A stretch of 54,828 nucleotides of DNA from CAZOAR01 sp964577985 (lineage in GTDB: Bacteria > Gemmatimonadota > CAZMKB01 > CAZNLH01): assembly GCA_964577985.1 (NCBI GenBank), contig CAZOAR010000018.1:1-54828 (forward strand), written 5' to 3'. The notes beneath the pieces are model-generated. The model saw only the letters and a list, made by a program, of their open reading frames with translations. It was not told where the DNA came from and ran no database searches. The translations under genes and the position numbers were made by a program. Of the stretch, positions 7,410-15,695 are shown one piece after another. Positions within the stretch are counted from its first letter, which is position 1. Every line of letters starts with the position of its first letter.

Positions 7410-7985
7410 ATGCTCAGGAACAAAGCGCCGCTCGCGATGCTTTTCGCAATAGTCCTGTGTGTTTCCTTTTATGTCGGCTGCGGGGAATACGACGCGCCTC
7501 TCTCTACTGCCTCGGTGGATACCGGGTGGACGTCTCCGGGAGACTTGACGATTCTCTCCCGAAGCGGATTGAGCGGAGATCCTGAGCTTTCGCCCAGGGA
7601 CGATTGTGTTGACGGCTGCGAGACGAGTGATTACGTGGATTCCAAGGGCGGGAAGGTCAAGCTCGATTTCGTGACCATCGACATACCGAAAAACGCCATA
7701 CCGACTCAGGATGGTGAAGTGGAGGTCAGCATTTCTATCACGGATCCCTCTGTGTACGCGTTCAACCTCGGTCCGGATGGTTATCAATTCGATGAGTCCG
7801 TGACCATCACGGTCAAGATGAATCACGAGGATGTCAACGGTGTTGATACCAGTTCCCTGCGCTTCTACTACTTCGATGACGGCGCCGGTCAATGGGAGGA
7901 AGTCGGCGGTACATACAACAGCAAGGGTAACAAGATATCGGTAGAGACCAACCACTTCTCATACTGGGCCATAGCAAGTGACTGA
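7410..7985 (+). CDS. Secreted lipoprotein with ZU5-like domain
   Basis: A 191-residue probable lipoprotein. A hydrophobic signal segment (residues 8-23) ends in a lipobox-like YVGC with the acylated Cys at 24. After a Ser/Asp-rich linker, residues about 60-190 form a beta-rich domain opening with GGKVKLDFVTIDIPKNAI. That pattern is typical of ZU5-type domains in bacterial surface proteins, where a glycine pair is followed by a proline/alanine turn. The start at ATG 7410 has a perfect AGGAGGTGA (7399-7407); a longer frame from 7389 is less likely. The Tyr at lipobox -3 is unusual, so secretion by signal peptidase I is an alternative. Partner and ligand are unknown. The Lol genes downstream in the window could sort it. 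Confidence 0.78.
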   Translation: MLRNKAPLAMLFAIVLCVSFYVGCGEYDAPLSTASVDTGWTSPGDLTILSRSGLSGDPELSPRDDCVDGCETSDYVDSKGGKVKLDFVTIDIPKNAIPTQDGEVEVSISITDPSVYAFNLGPDGYQFDESVTITVKMNHEDVNGVDTSSLRFYYFDDGAGQWEEVGGTYNSKGNKISVETNHFSYWAIASD

Positions 7986-8112
7986 TATATATTCAATAAA
8001 TGGTTATCGTACCGCGAACGTCTCGGTTAATTCTAAGACGTGTATCAGCGGCAGCGACAGACAGGGGTGGGGGTAGCGAGATTCTCCTCAACAATGAGAC
8101 AGGTTGGTTGAC

Positions 8113-8141
8113 CGGACAGAGCTGCGAGTACGAGATATAAT
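8113..8141 (+). promoter_or_regulatory. Sigma-70-type promoter driving the structured RNA at 8148-8258
   Basis: CGGACA (8113-8118; GACA conserved), 17 nt, then a perfect TATAAT (8136-8141). The expected start is close to 8148, about 20 nt before the long stem of the downstream RNA. Confidence 0.6.
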
Positions 8142-8147
8142 AAGACT

Positions 8148-8258
8148 AACGTGGGATCTTGAATGATCGGCCACAGATGGCACTCAGTCTTACCTCCATG
8201 GTTGAATCCAAACAGTTTGGATCAGGGACTCTCTGGGGTCATCTGTGGCCTTCTTTTT
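8148..8258 (+). ncRNA. Candidate structured small RNA or regulatory leader
   Basis: A perfect 11-bp closing stem is formed by GGCCACAGATG (8169-8179) and CATCTGTGGCC (8240-8250), extendable by two pairs, followed directly by TTCTTTTT. Inside are a 7-bp hairpin ATCCAAA-cag-TTTGGAT (8206-8222) and a helix AGTCT/GGACT. An unpaired stretch, ACCTCC (8192-8197), is complementary to a Shine-Dalgarno core. A sigma-70 promoter ends 7 nt before the predicted 5' end. This looks like a self-contained RNA of about 110 nt with its own terminator. It could instead be the leader of the HD-GYP gene, whose start lies 77 nt past the T-tract. I match it to no known family. Confidence 0.5.
8169..8258 (+). terminator. 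Intrinsic terminator formed by a long-range 11-bp stem plus T-tract
   Basis: The 3' arm CATCTGTGGCC (8240-8250) and the T-rich run 8251-8258 give a canonical terminator end, except that the loop is about 60 nt and itself structured. That fits an sRNA or attenuator better than a simple gene-end terminator. Confidence 0.55.
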
Positions 8259-8334
8259 GCGGCTGATGAGAGGGAACTGACCCATTGACCCACCCGCTGT
8301 CGGAAAGGGATCGCGATATTGTGAGGGAGACAGA

Positions 8335-10098
8335 ATGAAGGCTCACGAGAATAGTACGGGTCTCGATTCATGTCACGCGACGACGCGCGAAGCGGTAGAG
8401 AAGGCCGAAACACTCGACAGGAACGGTGAATGGGACAAGGCGATTGTCCTGTATGACAAGACCTTCCTGAAGGCCGGGGAGATCGGGGACGAGTGGGCCC
8501 AGGCGCACGTGATGAGGAAAGTGGGCGAGATCCAGCGGAGGAGGGGAGAGTCCCTGGCTGCCCTGAGAATGTTTCACTCGAGTCGGGGAATATTCAGGAG
8601 GCTGGGCGATTCTACGAGTCTGTCTTATCTCTATAATAATATCGGTCTTGTCTTCTTCGGGCATGGAAAGTGGAGGTTGGTCAGAAGGTATTTCGGCAGG
8701 GCGATGAAGATTGCCCGGGCGCAGGGGGACAGGAAACTCCAGGGACAGATATTCAACAACCTGGGCATAATGTATCAGATAACGGGCGAGAACCGTCAGG
8801 CAATACGCTATTTTGAAAGAGTTCTGCCGAGTTACAGGGAATTGGGATACAGCAAGGGTGAAGGGCAGGTCTACAACAATATCGGCATGTGCTATCGGGA
8901 CAGCGGCGACTGGGCGAAGGCGCTCGACTACTATACGGAGGGCCTGAAGAGGATAGAAGGGATCGGGGACAAGAACCTGCTGGGGATTACGGTCCTCAAC
9001 ATTGCGATGGTGTTGATTCACCAGGGGGAGGGGAAACGTGCAAAGGAATACTGCGATCAGGCATTCGCGCTATTCAAGGAACTCAACGACGAACTCGGGA
9101 TAGCAGAGTCATATTTGTGCTATGGCCTCCTCTGTCGCAAAAGTCGCAAGCTGAAAGAGGCCGAGCAGTACTTCCAGAAGAGCATCAGTCTCAACACGAA
9201 GCTTAAGAACAACCTCGGTCTGGCCGAGTCATATCGAGAGCTTGCGCTCCTGTACCAGGACAAGGGGAAAAGCAAACTCGTCCTTCGATTCCTCGGGGAA
9301 TCATTCAAGGTGTTTCAGGAGATTCAGGCCAGTCTCTACGTCAACGACATAGATGAAAAGATGCGTGAGCTGGAAGAAATCTACTTCCGCATTGCAAAGG
9401 TGATGGGGGAGGAGGTGGAATCCAAGGACACCTATACGTATGGTCATTGCAAGAGAGTCGCGCATTATTCGGTCATGCTCGGCGAGGAGATAGGACTCAC
9501 GGAGAAAGAAAAGAAAGCCATCCTGGTGGCGGCTTTTCTCCACGACCTGGGCAAGGTGAAAATCCCTAAAGAGATCCTTGTGAAGCCCAGGAAACTATCT
9601 CCGGATGAATATCTCACTATCATGAACCATCCGGCATGGGGAGTTGAACTCCTTGATTCCGTGGAGTTTCCGTGGGAAGTCAAGACCTTGATCATGCATC
9701 ATCAGGAGCGCTTCGACGGGAAAGGCTATCCCGATGGACTTGAGGGCGAGAGCATCCCGCTCAACGCGCGGGTCATATCGATCGCGGATTTTTTCGACGC
9801 CTTGACCACCGAAAGACCCTACCGCGGCGCGATGAGTCTCGACGGTGCTTTTTCCATCATGAGAAGAGAGCAGGGTAAGGTTCTGGATCCCGAACTTCTC
9901 TGCGCCTTCGAAACGTTGATCCGGAAGCAGTTTCCTTCTGGAAAGACCGTCATGGGAGAGATGGAGTTCGAGGACCTGGTGGCAGCGTGGAAGAAGACGG
10001 GTATCTCGGGAGCTACGAGTCTCACAAGAAATATACTCACCGACAGGGGCAGGAAGACCCGGCCTGTGACCCGGCAGGCCACAGAAGCGGTCGGCTGA
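8335..10098 (+). CDS. TPR-repeat protein with C-terminal HD-GYP domain
   Basis: Probable cyclic-di-GMP phosphodiesterase regulated by a protein-interaction region; 587 residues. Residues about 20-330 are tandem TPR helices (repeats such as NNIGLVFF, NNLGIMYQ and NNIGMCYR spaced about 40 apart). The HD-GYP domain spans about 345-520, with the metal-binding HD at 403-404 in AFLHDLGKVKIPKE and the GYP at about 464 in FDGKGYPDG. The usual HHExxDGxGYP is HHQERFDGKGYP here, so one conserved Glu is Gln. The start ATG has GAGGGAG upstream. No membrane or receiver domain is present, so input must come through the TPRs. A structured RNA with a terminator lies just upstream and could control it. Hydrolysis of c-di-GMP is inferred from the family. 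Confidence 0.88.
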   Translation: MKAHENSTGLDSCHATTREAVEKAETLDRNGEWDKAIVLYDKTFLKAGEIGDEWAQAHVMRKVGEIQRRRGESLAALRMFHSSRGIFRRLGDSTSLSYLYNNIGLVFFGHGKWRLVRRYFGRAMKIARAQGDRKLQGQIFNNLGIMYQITGENRQAIRYFERVLPSYRELGYSKGEGQVYNNIGMCYRDSGDWAKALDYYTEGLKRIEGIGDKNLLGITVLNIAMVLIHQGEGKRAKEYCDQAFALFKELNDELGIAESYLCYGLLCRKSRKLKEAEQYFQKSISLNTKLKNNLGLAESYRELALLYQDKGKSKLVLRFLGESFKVFQEIQASLYVNDIDEKMRELEEIYFRIAKVMGEEVESKDTYTYGHCKRVAHYSVMLGEEIGLTEKEKKAILVAAFLHDLGKVKIPKEILVKPRKLSPDEYLTIMNHPAWGVELLDSVEFPWEVKTLIMHHQERFDGKGYPDGLEGESIPLNARVISIADFFDALTTERPYRGAMSLDGAFSIMRREQGKVLDPELLCAFETLIRKQFPSGKTVMGEMEFEDLVAAWKKTGISGATSLTRNILTDRGRKTRPVTRQATEAVG

Positions 10099-10156
10099 CT
10101 GTTATTTCCCCCGCAGGCATCAATATTCCACTCCCAGACGCGTGGATTTCCCTTCC

Positions 10157-10185
10157 TTGACCCTATTTTCCCAATAAGTTATATT
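10157..10185 (+). promoter_or_regulatory. Sigma-70 promoter at the head of the prfB-lysS-lol-mcs-clpC-bam-lpx gene train
   Basis: TTGACC (10157-10162), 17 nt, TATATT (10180-10185), five of six matches in each box. The start would be near 10192, about 68 nt before the prfB TTG. A short hairpin AGGAC/GTCCT lies in that leader around 10217-10231. Confidence 0.75.
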
Positions 10186-10259
10186 TCCAGATGCTAAGGA
10201 CTTGTGGTCGACTGAGGACTTCAGGTCCTGTCCGTTGGCTTACTTCAGGAGGTGTAGAA

Positions 10260-11364
10260 TTGCTCAAGGACGCCAGAGACAGATTGATTTCGCTCGATAA
10301 AGACCTTGAAGAACTGAGAGGTTATCTTTGACATCGGCGGCAAGCGGAAGGAATTGGAAGAGCTGCATAAAGAAATGTCCAGGGATGGATTCTGGGAGAG
10401 TCATCCGCAGGGATCGAAGATCAATCAGCGGCTCAAGTCTCTGACGGGAGAGCTCGAGAAGTGGGATGGCCTGAAAAGGTCACTTACTGACCTCAAGGAG
10501 TTGGCCGCGCTGATAGAGCAGGATGATGAAGGCGACGAAAGCATGGATCGCGAGATCGCCCTCGAAACCAACCGCCTCTCCAGTGCCGTCAGGGAACTGG
10601 AGATTGAGTCCTTGTTCCGTGGTAACGATGATGAGGGAGGCGCTATCCTCACTATCCATCCAGGCGCCGGTGGCACGGAGTCTCAGGATTGGGCGCAGAT
10701 GCTCTCGAGGATGTACATGAAATGGGCGCAACGCAGGGGATTTGAAACAAAAGTCCTGGACGTCCAGGCAGGCGAGGAGGCCGGTTTCAAGAGCTTCACC
10801 CTGGAAGTGACCGGAAGGTTCGCCTATGGGTATCTCAAGTGCGAGGCGGGCATTCACAGGCTTGTGAGGATCTCGCCGTTCGATGCCAACTCCAGAAGAC
10901 ACACCTCGTTTGCCTCTGTTCATCTGTATCCAGAGGCCCGGTCGGATGTTGAGCTCGTGATCAGCGAGAAGGACCTCAGGATCGACACGTTCCGCGCAAG
11001 TGGTGCCGGTGGGCAGCATGTCAATAAGACGGACTCCGCGGTGAGAATAACCCATATCCCGTCTGGTCTGGTCGCGCAAAGCCAGAGCGAACGTTCCCAG
11101 CACCGGAATAAGGATAACGCCATGAAGATCCTGAGAGCGAGGCTGTATCAACGGCTGAAGGATGAGGAAGAAGACCGCAGAGAGATGTTGGACAAAGATA
11201 AGACGGATATCTCCTGGGGCCACCAGATCAGGTCTTACATCTTTCATCCTTACAACCTGATAAAGGATCACAGGACCGACTTCGAATCATCCAACATCCA
11301 TGCCGTAATGGATGGGGACATCGATCAATTCATCAACGCCAACCTGAAATTGCCGGGCAGGTAA
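10260..11364 (+). CDS. prfB: Peptide chain release factor 2, with programmed +1 frameshift
   Basis: RF2 recognises UAA/UGA and releases the peptide. The gene is split over two frames. A first frame starts at TTG 10260 behind AGGAGGTG (10247-10254) and runs 23 codons to an in-frame TGA at 10329-10331. Decoding shifts +1 at CTT|TGA and continues with GAC at 10330, giving 367 residues (join 10260..10328, 10330..11364). The tripeptide anticodon SPF is at 205-207 and the catalytic GGQ at 250-252, the same numbering as E. coli RF2, which confirms the reconstructed N-terminus. A start at TTG 10354 would remove part of domain 1 and is wrong. It is the first gene of the long envelope operon and lies directly upstream of lysS, a widespread pairing. 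Confidence 0.95.
10316..10332 (+). promoter_or_regulatory. RF2 autoregulatory frameshift site
   Basis: The sequence has an SD-like AGAGG, then UUAU, then CUU-UGA-C, closely matching the well-known RF2 element (AGGGGG-UAU-CUU-UGA-C). Low RF2 slows termination at UGA followed by C, and the upstream SD-like block promotes the slip into +1, making RF2 control its own synthesis. The in-frame UGA is at 10329-10331. Confidence 0.92.
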
Positions 11365-11462
11365 AGGTCCGGATACCAGGGAGGACCGTCCGACATATTC
11401 CAGAGATAAACAGCAGGAGATTCCTGGTTACCGGATGCCGGACAAGAGAGGAACTCGACGAT

Positions 11463-12980
11463 ATGACAAGAAGCAACGAGCCAGGAGAAGGGCTTAGAAG
11501 GCTCAGAGAAGATCGACTCGAGAAGCTGAGGACTCTCAGAGAGAGAGGAGTCGAACCCTACCCCGCGAGGTGTATCCGCGAACGGCTCTCTTCCGATGTT
11601 AAGGAATCGTTCGAACGAGGGGAACTGAAGGGTGAGGTGTCGCTGGCGGGGCGGATCTTCGCGATAAGGGATCATGGAAAAAGCTGCTTCATGGATATCG
11701 AAGATGCCGCGGGCAGGATTCAGCTCTATTTCAAGAAAGACGTGGTTGGTGAAAGCACGTTTTCGATACTGAGCCTGCTTGATATCGGAGATTTTCTGGG
11801 GGTCACGGGACCACTCTTCCGTACACGCGTGGGCGAGATTACCGTAAAGGTGGAATCGTTCCTTATCCTCAGCAAGTCGCTTCGCACCCCGCCAATTGTC
11901 AAGGAAGAGGTCGACGAAGAAAGCGGAAACGCTGTCGTACATGATCCGTTTTCGGACAAGGGGCGCCGGTACAGACAGAGATATCTCGACCTCATGGTCA
12001 ACCGGGGAGTGAGAGAGAGTTTTGTGGTCCGATCGAGAATTATCTCTTCCATGAGAAGACATCTTGAAGGAGAAGGATACCTGGAGGTAGAGACTCCAGT
12101 GCTCCAGCCAGTATATGGAGGCGCGTTCGCGCGCCCGTTCAAGACCTTCCACAATGCACTGGGAATCCCGCTTTTTCTCAGGATAGCCAATGAATTGTAT
12201 CTCAAGAGACTGATCATCGGTGGATACGAAAAGGTCTTTGAGTTCTCCCGGGATTTCAGGAATGAGGGAATGGATCGACTCCACAACCCGGAATTTACCA
12301 TGCTGGAGCTTTATGCCGCTTATTCCGACTATTTCGGGATGATGGATGTCCTGGAGCGTATGCTTTCGACAATTTCGAAGGAGATCACCGGCAAAACCGA
12401 GCTGACATACAAGGGTAACGCGATATCATTCGGCCCGCCTTTCGAGAGGATCTCTTTTTATCAGGCCGTATCGGAAGCGGTAGGAGATGATGTTCAGAAT
12501 CTGGATGAGGCAGGTTTGCGGAAGTTATGCGATGAGAAAGGCCTGGAGGTATCAGACAGGATCGGACGCGGCAAGATTCTGGAGGAGTTGTTTGACGAGT
12601 TTGTCGAACCCGGCATCGTGGGTCCTGCGTTTGTAATCGATTACCCCAGAGAGATATCTCCGCTGGCTAAGAGCAGGCCGGAAAGCCCTGATGTGGTGGA
12701 GCGATTCGAACTGATCGTCTGTGGGGAGGAGATCGCAAATGCCTTCTCCGAGTTGAATGATCCCCTGGAGCAGCGAAAGCGCTTCGAGGCGCAGATGGAG
12801 CTCAGGGAGAAGGGTGATGAGGAAGCTCAGGTGCTCGATGAGGATTTTCTGAGGGCGCTTGAGTATGGTATGCCCCCGACTGGCGGGATGGGAATTGGCG
12901 TGGATCGTGTGGTAATGATTTTCACCGGATTGCGATCGATACGTGAAGTAATCCTGTTCCCTCAGATGAGGACGGAATAA
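11463..12980 (+). CDS. lysS: Lysyl-tRNA synthetase, class II
   Basis: Charges tRNA-Lys. At 505 residues it equals the E. coli length. The N-terminal OB-fold anticodon domain covers about residues 55-150 (VSLAGRIFAIRDHGKSCFMDI). Class II motif 2 is FSRDFRNEGMDRLHNPEFT, and motif 3 is GGMGIGVDRVVM near the C-terminus. It starts at ATG 11463, with GAGAGG about 11 nt upstream, and follows prfB by about 100 bp with no terminator between them, so co-transcription is likely. No anomalies seen. Confidence 0.96.
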   Translation: MTRSNEPGEGLRRLREDRLEKLRTLRERGVEPYPARCIRERLSSDVKESFERGELKGEVSLAGRIFAIRDHGKSCFMDIEDAAGRIQLYFKKDVVGESTFSILSLLDIGDFLGVTGPLFRTRVGEITVKVESFLILSKSLRTPPIVKEEVDEESGNAVVHDPFSDKGRRYRQRYLDLMVNRGVRESFVVRSRIISSMRRHLEGEGYLEVETPVLQPVYGGAFARPFKTFHNALGIPLFLRIANELYLKRLIIGGYEKVFEFSRDFRNEGMDRLHNPEFTMLELYAAYSDYFGMMDVLERMLSTISKEITGKTELTYKGNAISFGPPFERISFYQAVSEAVGDDVQNLDEAGLRKLCDEKGLEVSDRIGRGKILEELFDEFVEPGIVGPAFVIDYPREISPLAKSRPESPDVVERFELIVCGEEIANAFSELNDPLEQRKRFEAQMELREKGDEEAQVLDEDFLRALEYGMPPTGGMGIGVDRVVMIFTGLRSIREVILFPQMRTE

Positions 12981-13123
12981 CACAGGCGCCGGCGTGCCAA
13001 TCCGTCTGCAACCTTCTTGCATCAAATCCTCCCCTTTCAGGAGTGGGGCAGGGAAAGCGACCAGCCGGATGGTTATATATCCTTGAAATCCTGGCGCCCG
13101 GGGAGTTGAATAGCTTCGAGAGA

Positions 13124-14413
13124 ATGACCACGTATATATACAGGATTACAAGGGCTTTGTTCTGGAAAAAGTCTATCCCGCTGGAGCTATATATCGCGAA
13201 GAGGTATCTGAGCTCGAGGAAAAGATCCAGAGCGCTGTCTTTCATAAGTGTTATCGCGGTCGGAGGCATAGCGATCGGGGTTATGGCCTTGATCGTGGTC
13301 CTTGCCGTTCTCAATGGCATGCAGAGTGAACTGAGAGAGAAAATACTCGGCACCAACGCCCATGTGATCGTACTGACATACGGCAACAAGCCGATTCCCA
13401 CTTATCGTGACGTACTGGCGGAGGTGGAAGATGTCGATAGAGTTCTGGCCGCAGCGCCATTTGTTTATTCCGAGGCGATCGCTTCGTCCGATCGGGAGCA
13501 CAGCGAAGGCGTTATTGTACGAGGGCTGGACCCGGCCAGGGACGGTATGGTAACAGACGTCTCGGCCAACCTGATAAGAGGAGATATGGTCTCCTCCACT
13601 GGTCGGGGAAGGGGTGAGAGGCCAGGCATCATACTCGGCTACCTGCTGGCGGACAGGCTCCTCGTGGACGTGGGGGATGAGATCACCCTCTTCAGCCCCA
13701 TGGCGTCGAGGGCAACACCGCTGGGGGTTATGCCGAATATGAACAAATTCATCGTCCGCGGAGTCTTCAGAACGGGTCTTTACGAGTATGATTCGAAGTT
13801 CGTGTACCTTGCGCTCGGTGACGCGCAGACGTTTCTGAACCTGGGAGACGAAGTCAGCGGTATAGAGGTCAGAGTTGATGACATCTACAAGGCGGGTGTA
13901 GTCGGGGAAGATATCGTCGCGAAGCTCGGCTATCCCTTTCGAACGAATGACTGGATAACGCTCAACCACAGCTTGTTCTCAGCGCTTAAACTGGAAAAGA
14001 CTGCGATGTTTGTTATCTTGACACTCATAGTCCTCGTGGCGGCATTCAACATTGTCAGCACGCTTGTAATACTTGTAAGGGACAAGACAAAGGAGATCGG
14101 GATATTGAAGTCAATGGGAATGACCTCCAGATCAGTCCTCAGGATATTTGTGATGGACGGCTTTTTCATCGGGCTCGTCGGGACAATTATCGGATCGTTC
14201 GGGGGACTGGCCTTATCGGAACTGCTGGAGAAATACAGGTTCATCTCCCTGCCCTATGATGTCTACTGGATCGACACGTTGCCAGTGCAGCTTCAGATTT
14301 CTGATCTTGTGATTATCTCTGCTGCCAGTCTCGTAATATCTATCCTGGCCACCCTCTACCCCGCGGTGCAGGCATCCAGGTTCATGCCCGTGGACGCCAT
14401 AAGGTATGAGTGA
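13124..14413 (+). CDS. Lipoprotein-releasing system permease (LolC/LolE family)
   Basis: Inner-membrane subunit that with LolD extracts lipoproteins and hands them to the periplasmic carrier. The family opening IPLELYIAKRYLSSRKRSRALSFIS is visible (positions 18-42 of the chosen frame). One helix follows (about 45-68), then a large periplasmic MacB-like domain and three C-terminal helices (about 290-315, 340-365, 390-415). With only one permease gene present, the transporter is probably a homodimer (LolF-like) rather than a C/E heterodimer. The start is uncertain: the frame is open from GTG 13043, but ATG 13124 gives the family-typical N-terminus. Length from there is 429. lolD follows 9 bp later. 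Confidence 0.9.
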   Translation: MTTYIYRITRALFWKKSIPLELYIAKRYLSSRKRSRALSFISVIAVGGIAIGVMALIVVLAVLNGMQSELREKILGTNAHVIVLTYGNKPIPTYRDVLAEVEDVDRVLAAAPFVYSEAIASSDREHSEGVIVRGLDPARDGMVTDVSANLIRGDMVSSTGRGRGERPGIILGYLLADRLLVDVGDEITLFSPMASRATPLGVMPNMNKFIVRGVFRTGLYEYDSKFVYLALGDAQTFLNLGDEVSGIEVRVDDIYKAGVVGEDIVAKLGYPFRTNDWITLNHSLFSALKLEKTAMFVILTLIVLVAAFNIVSTLVILVRDKTKEIGILKSMGMTSRSVLRIFVMDGFFIGLVGTIIGSFGGLALSELLEKYRFISLPYDVYWIDTLPVQLQISDLVIISAASLVISILATLYPAVQASRFMPVDAIRYE

Positions 14414-14422
14414 GATGCGTAC

Positions 14423-15154
14423 ATGATGCGGGTAAAAGGATCAAGGGGAGCAGAGAACGGTGTCGTCCTTCAGGGGACGGAGATTCACAAATCGTTCACG
14501 AGCGGAGAAGGTGAGCTCAAGGTGCTCAAGGGGCTGGACCTATATGTATCGAAGGGTGAAATAATTGCCGTTGTTGGAGAATCGGGAGTAGGCAAAAGTA
14601 CGCTGCTGCACATTCTGGGCGGGCTCGAAACCGCAACAAGGGGCAGTGTGATTGTGGACAGTGTAGCCCTGAACGGGCTGAGCGAGGAAGAGACCGCAAG
14701 CCTGAGGAACAACAAGCTGGGATTCGTTTTTCAGTTTCACCATCTACTCACGGATTTTTCGGCGCTGGAGAATGTGATGCTTCCCGCCTTGATTCATGGC
14801 ATAGATTATGAAGAAGCAAAAGAGAGAGCGGTCGTCCTTCTGGAGGAAATCGGGCTGGAAACGCGTGCGGAACACAAGCCATCGCAACTCTCCGGCGGTG
14901 AGCAGCAGCGTGTAGCAATGGTGAGAGCGCTGATAAATAATCCCATGATTGTCCTGGCCGATGAGCCATCGGGAAATCTTGACCCCAGGAACAGCGAAAT
15001 ACTCCATGAAATGATTTTTGATCTGAGAGATAAGAGGGGAACGGCATTCGTCATAGCAACCCACAACCGCGAACTGGCAGGCAGTACGGACCGGCTATGT
15101 CATCTTGTTGATGGCAGGTTATCTGACGAAGGGGATAACGAGAGTGCTTTGTGA
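14423..15154 (+). CDS. lolD: ABC transporter ATPase, lipoprotein-releasing (LolD)
   Basis: Cytoplasmic ATPase of 243 residues that powers the adjacent permease. Walker A is GESGVGKS (52-59), the ABC signature LSGGEQQRVAM, and Walker B IVLADEPSGNLD with the GNLD typical of the LolD/MacB/FtsE group. A 15-residue N-terminal extension precedes the usual start of the domain. There are two ATGs in a row at 14423/14426, and either could be used. The gene overlaps the start of mcsA by 11 nt, linking the Lol pair to the mcsA-mcsB-clpC cassette. Confidence 0.92.
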   Translation: MMRVKGSRGAENGVVLQGTEIHKSFTSGEGELKVLKGLDLYVSKGEIIAVVGESGVGKSTLLHILGGLETATRGSVIVDSVALNGLSEEETASLRNNKLGFVFQFHHLLTDFSALENVMLPALIHGIDYEEAKERAVVLLEEIGLETRAEHKPSQLSGGEQQRVAMVRALINNPMIVLADEPSGNLDPRNSEILHEMIFDLRDKRGTAFVIATHNRELAGSTDRLCHLVDGRLSDEGDNESAL

Positions 15155-15695
15155 ATCGTGCAAGAAGAGGAAAGCGGTGATAAACTTCACGCAGATCGTC
15201 GAGAATCAGGTGACGACCTTTCATCTGTGCGAAAGCTGCGCGGATGAAAAAGGAATCAGCAATCAGGAAACCCTGTCGGAATCGCCGTTGAACAACTTCA
15301 TCTCGCAGATCGGGAGTCACCTCAAGGAGGAAAAAGATCAAGAAGATAGCAAAGCTTGCGGAAGCTGCGGATCGACCTTCAAGGAATTCCAGGGGAGCGG
15401 CCGGCTTGGTTGTCCCCAGTGCTACTTTGAGTTCGAGCAGGAACTTGGCAATCTCCTCAGGCGGATCCAGGGGAGCCAGGTACATGTGGGAAAGGGGCCT
15501 CGCAGCGGCGCTTCCGGGCTATCTTCCGAGGAGAGTCGCCTGCTGGAGTTGAGGAAGCTGCTGGAGGAATCTGTCCGGGACGAGGAGTTTGAAACAGCCG
15601 CGATGCTCAGAGATGAGATTCGAGCCCTTGAATGTGCGGGGAAGAGGGAGAAGATAGAAGGAGGTGAAGAGCATGAGCCTCGAAAAGGTCCTTGA
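15144..15695 (+). CDS. mcsA: McsA-type zinc-finger/UVR protein, activator of McsB
   Basis: Partner of the protein arginine kinase McsB. The 183-residue protein has two four-cysteine clusters (C3, C6, C29, C32 and C72, C75, C90, C93), consistent with two zinc sites. A UVR helical-hairpin motif lies near residues 134-164 (EFETAAMLRDEI), the type through which McsA contacts McsB or ClpC. The start is GTG 15144 with GGGGA 8 nt upstream. It matches the family beginning with a CxxC at residue 3, whereas a longer frame from 15105 would add 13 residues lying inside lolD. It overlaps lolD by 11 nt and mcsB by 23 nt. No ctsR repressor gene is adjacent, unlike in Firmicutes. Confidence 0.9.
   Translation: MLCESCKKRKAVINFTQIVENQVTTFHLCESCADEKGISNQETLSESPLNNFISQIGSHLKEEKDQEDSKACGSCGSTFKEFQGSGRLGCPQCYFEFEQELGNLLRRIQGSQVHVGKGPRSGASGLSSEESRLLELRKLLEESVRDEEFETAAMLRDEIRALECAGKREKIEGGEEHEPRKGP

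Larger units (their letters stand above)
7986..8334. other. Intergenic region holding a promoter-RNA-terminator unit
   Basis: This 349-bp spacer between the lipoprotein and HD-GYP genes contains no supported ORF. Just after the lipoprotein stop is a hairpin ACGTCT (8018-8023)/AGACGT (8036-8041) with a 12-nt loop and no T-tract. The second half holds the promoter and structured RNA annotated separately. From 8259 to the HD-GYP start there is only the SD. Confidence 0.6.

Noticed and set aside
8176..8192. TGGCAC in the structured RNA as a sigma-54 promoter
   Set aside because: The -12 element is CTTAC, without GC at the required spacing.
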